This document shows positions 7,227 through 8,525 of a stretch of 8,525 nt of DNA, piece by piece. The translations under genes were made by a program, and so were the position numbers. The stretch's first letter is position 1, and the number at the start of each line of letters is the position of its first letter. The stretch is from Pseudomonadota bacterium (lineage in GTDB: Bacteria; Bdellovibrionota; UBA1018; CAIMNF01): positions 1 through 8,525 of the forward strand of contig JAIXVT010000238.1 of the NCBI GenBank assembly GCA_027482725.1, in the 5' to 3' direction. The notes under the pieces are model-generated. The model made no database searches. It saw nothing but the letters and a program-made list of their open reading frames with translations, and had not been told where the DNA came from.

Positions 7227-7270
7227 TTACAACTTTTATTGTTAAAAACTTCATCCGAGGAAGAAAATAA

Positions 7271-7702
7271 ATGAAAACACTATTTATTGCAGTAATGGGA
7301 TTAATCACACTGGATTCGGCATTGGCTCAATATGTCCTACGCCCCGGTCAATCCATAAATATCGGAGGCACCACTGTGAGCTGTGGAGGAAGAACACCAG
7401 GACAGCCGGGAGGAGGATTTCCGGGCGGTGGCTTTCCGGGAAATCCACCGAGTCCGGTTACCGCGTGTTCTGTGGTGAGCAGCATGGAGACGATGCATCT
7501 TTTTAAAACGTACACGACATCAGAAAATGCGATCAACGGATGCTTGATTCATACCAACGGATTGGGGCGCTACTGGCTTCAAAAGTACGGCATGATGGCA
7601 TCAGGCTACTTCCAAAGCCCCCCGTCACGGCCCCAACATGACCCATCGGCAGCGACGGAGGCATTTAAACAGCTTGTTTGCAGCGGATATTGCGACTACT
7701 AG
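7271..7702 (+). CDS. small exported protein with Gly/Pro-rich linker and five cysteines, unknown function
   Basis: This 143-residue protein has a clear signal peptide (MKTLFIAVMGLITLDSALA, cleavage probably after residue 19), so it is exported. The mature N terminus reads QYVLRPGQSINIGGTTVSCGG, which I recall as a style common in secreted proteins of Bdellovibrio-like bacteria. A flexible linker with the repeat GGGFPGGGFPG follows at about 42-62. The globular C-terminal part is about 80 residues. Mature cysteines are at 38, 66, 91, 137 and 141; the odd number leaves one free or makes a dimer link. A Shine-Dalgarno GAGGAAG (7257-7263) lies 7 bases before the ATG. A strong hairpin follows the stop, so it is monocistronic. 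There is no lipobox, so it is not a lipoprotein. No enzyme motif is visible. Real gene with high confidence; function unknown. Confidence 0.85.
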   Translation: MKTLFIAVMGLITLDSALAQYVLRPGQSINIGGTTVSCGGRTPGQPGGGFPGGGFPGNPPSPVTACSVVSSMETMHLFKTYTTSENAINGCLIHTNGLGRYWLQKYGMMASGYFQSPPSRPQHDPSAATEAFKQLVCSGYCDY

Positions 7703-7706
7703 AGTT

Positions 7707-7740
7707 TGAAGCGGGCAGGGAATTTTCCCTGCCCGCTTCA
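7707..7740. terminator. bidirectional hairpin between two convergent genes
   Basis: Arms of 16 bases, TGAAGCGGGCAGGGAA (7707-7722) and its exact complement (7725-7740), leave a 2-base TT gap, in practice a 4- to 6-base loop. It begins 4 bases after the stop of the plus-strand gene and abuts the stop codon (7741-7743) of the minus-strand gene. No real T run follows on either strand, so it may act as a weak intrinsic terminator, a 3'-end stabiliser, or both. Confidence 0.8.
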
Positions 7741-8525
7741 TTAAAGGCTCAACCTTAAAATTCTCAAGCCATCCCGACCAAAGCTGGCCATGACCCATCC
7801 TTCGCGGATGCGCACATGGTTTGCACTACCCGGAGTTTTAAACTGCGCTCGAGCCAGCGTCCCGTTCAAGCGCCCATCAGAGAACTGAGTAAAAATCAGC
7901 CCTTCTTCACCATTTGCAAGCACAATTCCATCATCAGAAAACCAGTCCAGTCCATTAGGTGTTCCTGGAAAATAGTCCTCATCGTGAGTCATTGGGTCTA
8001 AGGAAAATCGCAGCCCATCTGATACGGCATTACGATTAAAAACAGCAAGCCGACCAACGGCATGGGTGGCCACATTCTCTCCACGTACCGCAAAACGCGC
8101 TGGGGCCTGGAGCGTTCGGTACGAAAACCAAGACCGTGATTCGTGACGAAATCCAAAACGATCAAAAAGCCCGATGTAAACATCGCGCTCTGAACCTTGG
8201 GCCAAGGTAATGGCCCCTTCATCAGAGCCAAGCACAGCGGTACCGTTAGCCAGTCCGAATAAAAACTCAGCCTCTGCAAACATCACCTGCTCTAAAGGTA
8301 TCCGCCATAGGCCACCCGTATCTCCCGTCATAATCCACAGATAGAGCCGATCCACGGACAGTGATGTGGTAACAAATCCGCCTTTACTCATTTTAATGTC
8401 ACGCATGACCTTGGGATAAAAAGGATCGGTAACGTTTACAATCCTCACAATCGCCCGATCCGCTTCTGATGCGCCCCCCAGTGCCAAATAGTTTTGTCCT
8501 TCTGCCGAAAATCGCGCAATTTCTG
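7741..8525 (-). CDS. beta-propeller-like protein, C-terminal part (5' end outside window)
   Basis: The frame stays open to the window edge. The 260 visible residues are the end of a longer protein, and the TTG at 8487 is an internal Leu codon, not a start. The sequence is built of beta-rich blades. IVRIVNVTDPFYPKVMRDI resembles the LVIVD repeat ('I-x-VDVSDPxxP'). Later blades run through YLWIMTGDTGGLWRIPL, DVYIGLFDRFG, HAVGRLAVFNRNAVSDGL and FSDDGIVLANGEEGLIF. The final strand is WVMASFGRDGLRILRLSL. Such propellers are usually exported, binding or scaffold proteins, but the signal region lies beyond the window. No catalytic motif or membrane helix is seen. No cysteine is seen in this part. 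The fold is inferred from repeat rhythm only; function is unknown. Confidence 0.7.
   Translation of the reverse strand, partial: EIARFSAEGQNYLALGGASEADRAIVRIVNVTDPFYPKVMRDIKMSKGGFVTTSLSVDRLYLWIMTGDTGGLWRIPLEQVMFAEAEFLFGLANGTAVLGSDEGAITLAQGSERDVYIGLFDRFGFRHESRSWFSYRTLQAPARFAVRGENVATHAVGRLAVFNRNAVSDGLRFSLDPMTHDEDYFPGTPNGLDWFSDDGIVLANGEEGLIFTQFSDGRLNGTLARAQFKTPGSANHVRIREGWVMASFGRDGLRILRLSL

Noticed and set aside
7395..7445. GC-rich GGAGGATTTCCGGGCGGTGGC-like repeats as a mobile or regulatory repeat
   Set aside because: They encode the in-frame Gly/Pro linker (GGGFPGGGFPG) of the small exported protein and need no other explanation.
7998..8279. 93-residue minus-strand frame inside the beta-propeller gene
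   Set aside because: It overlaps the propeller frame on the same strand, with no ribosome site or recognisable motif.
7741..8487. Complete 248-residue gene starting at TTG 8487
   Set aside because: The same frame continues without a stop to the window edge and the extra residues fit the repeat pattern, so the gene is partial.

Overview
This window has about 45% GC by eye and is densely coded on both strands, with canonical Shine-Dalgarno sites in front of several genes. It reads as chromosomal DNA of a Gram-negative bacterium. The right half carries exported proteins: a secreted SGNH hydrolase, a short Cys-containing Gly/Pro-rich protein beginning 'VLRPGQSINIGGTTVSCGG', and a beta-propeller-like protein. 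From memory, that style suggests a Bdellovibrio-like predator lineage (Bdellovibrionota). The folate pair at the left end also resembles the chlamydial arrangement, so the taxonomic call is weak.

Positions 1-1310 (+) are a folate operon fragment. They hold the C-terminal two thirds of dihydropteroate synthase (folP), overlapping by ATGA with a CofE-family gamma-glutamyl ligase. This family makes coenzyme F420 in archaea and actinobacteria. In Chlamydia a member (CT611) replaces the missing folylglutamate synthase FolC, and the tight coupling to folP argues for that folate role here.

Positions 1339-3729 (-) encode a P-type cation ATPase of the PEEFP type, convergent with the folate genes. The ATG at 3729 fits its ribosome binding site better than an upstream TTG. 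Positions 3981-5429 (+) encode a 482-residue protein with an N-terminal SEC-C zinc motif and otherwise unassigned domains. The 250-bp divergent gap between these two genes holds candidate promoters for both.

Positions 5444-6277 (-) encode an NmrA-type NAD(P)-binding protein, convergent with the SEC-C gene. Positions 6384-7127 (-) encode a secreted SGNH hydrolase, divergent from the small secreted protein at 7271-7702 (+). Their 143-bp shared control region contains a consensus -35 box and a 10-bp palindrome. A 16-bp perfect hairpin at 7707-7740 separates the small gene from a convergent beta-propeller-like protein (7741-8525, -) that runs off the window.

I see no tRNA, rRNA, CRISPR array, insertion sequence or integrase. 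The strongest candidates for something under-described are the folP/CofE-like pair and the divergent pair of exported proteins.
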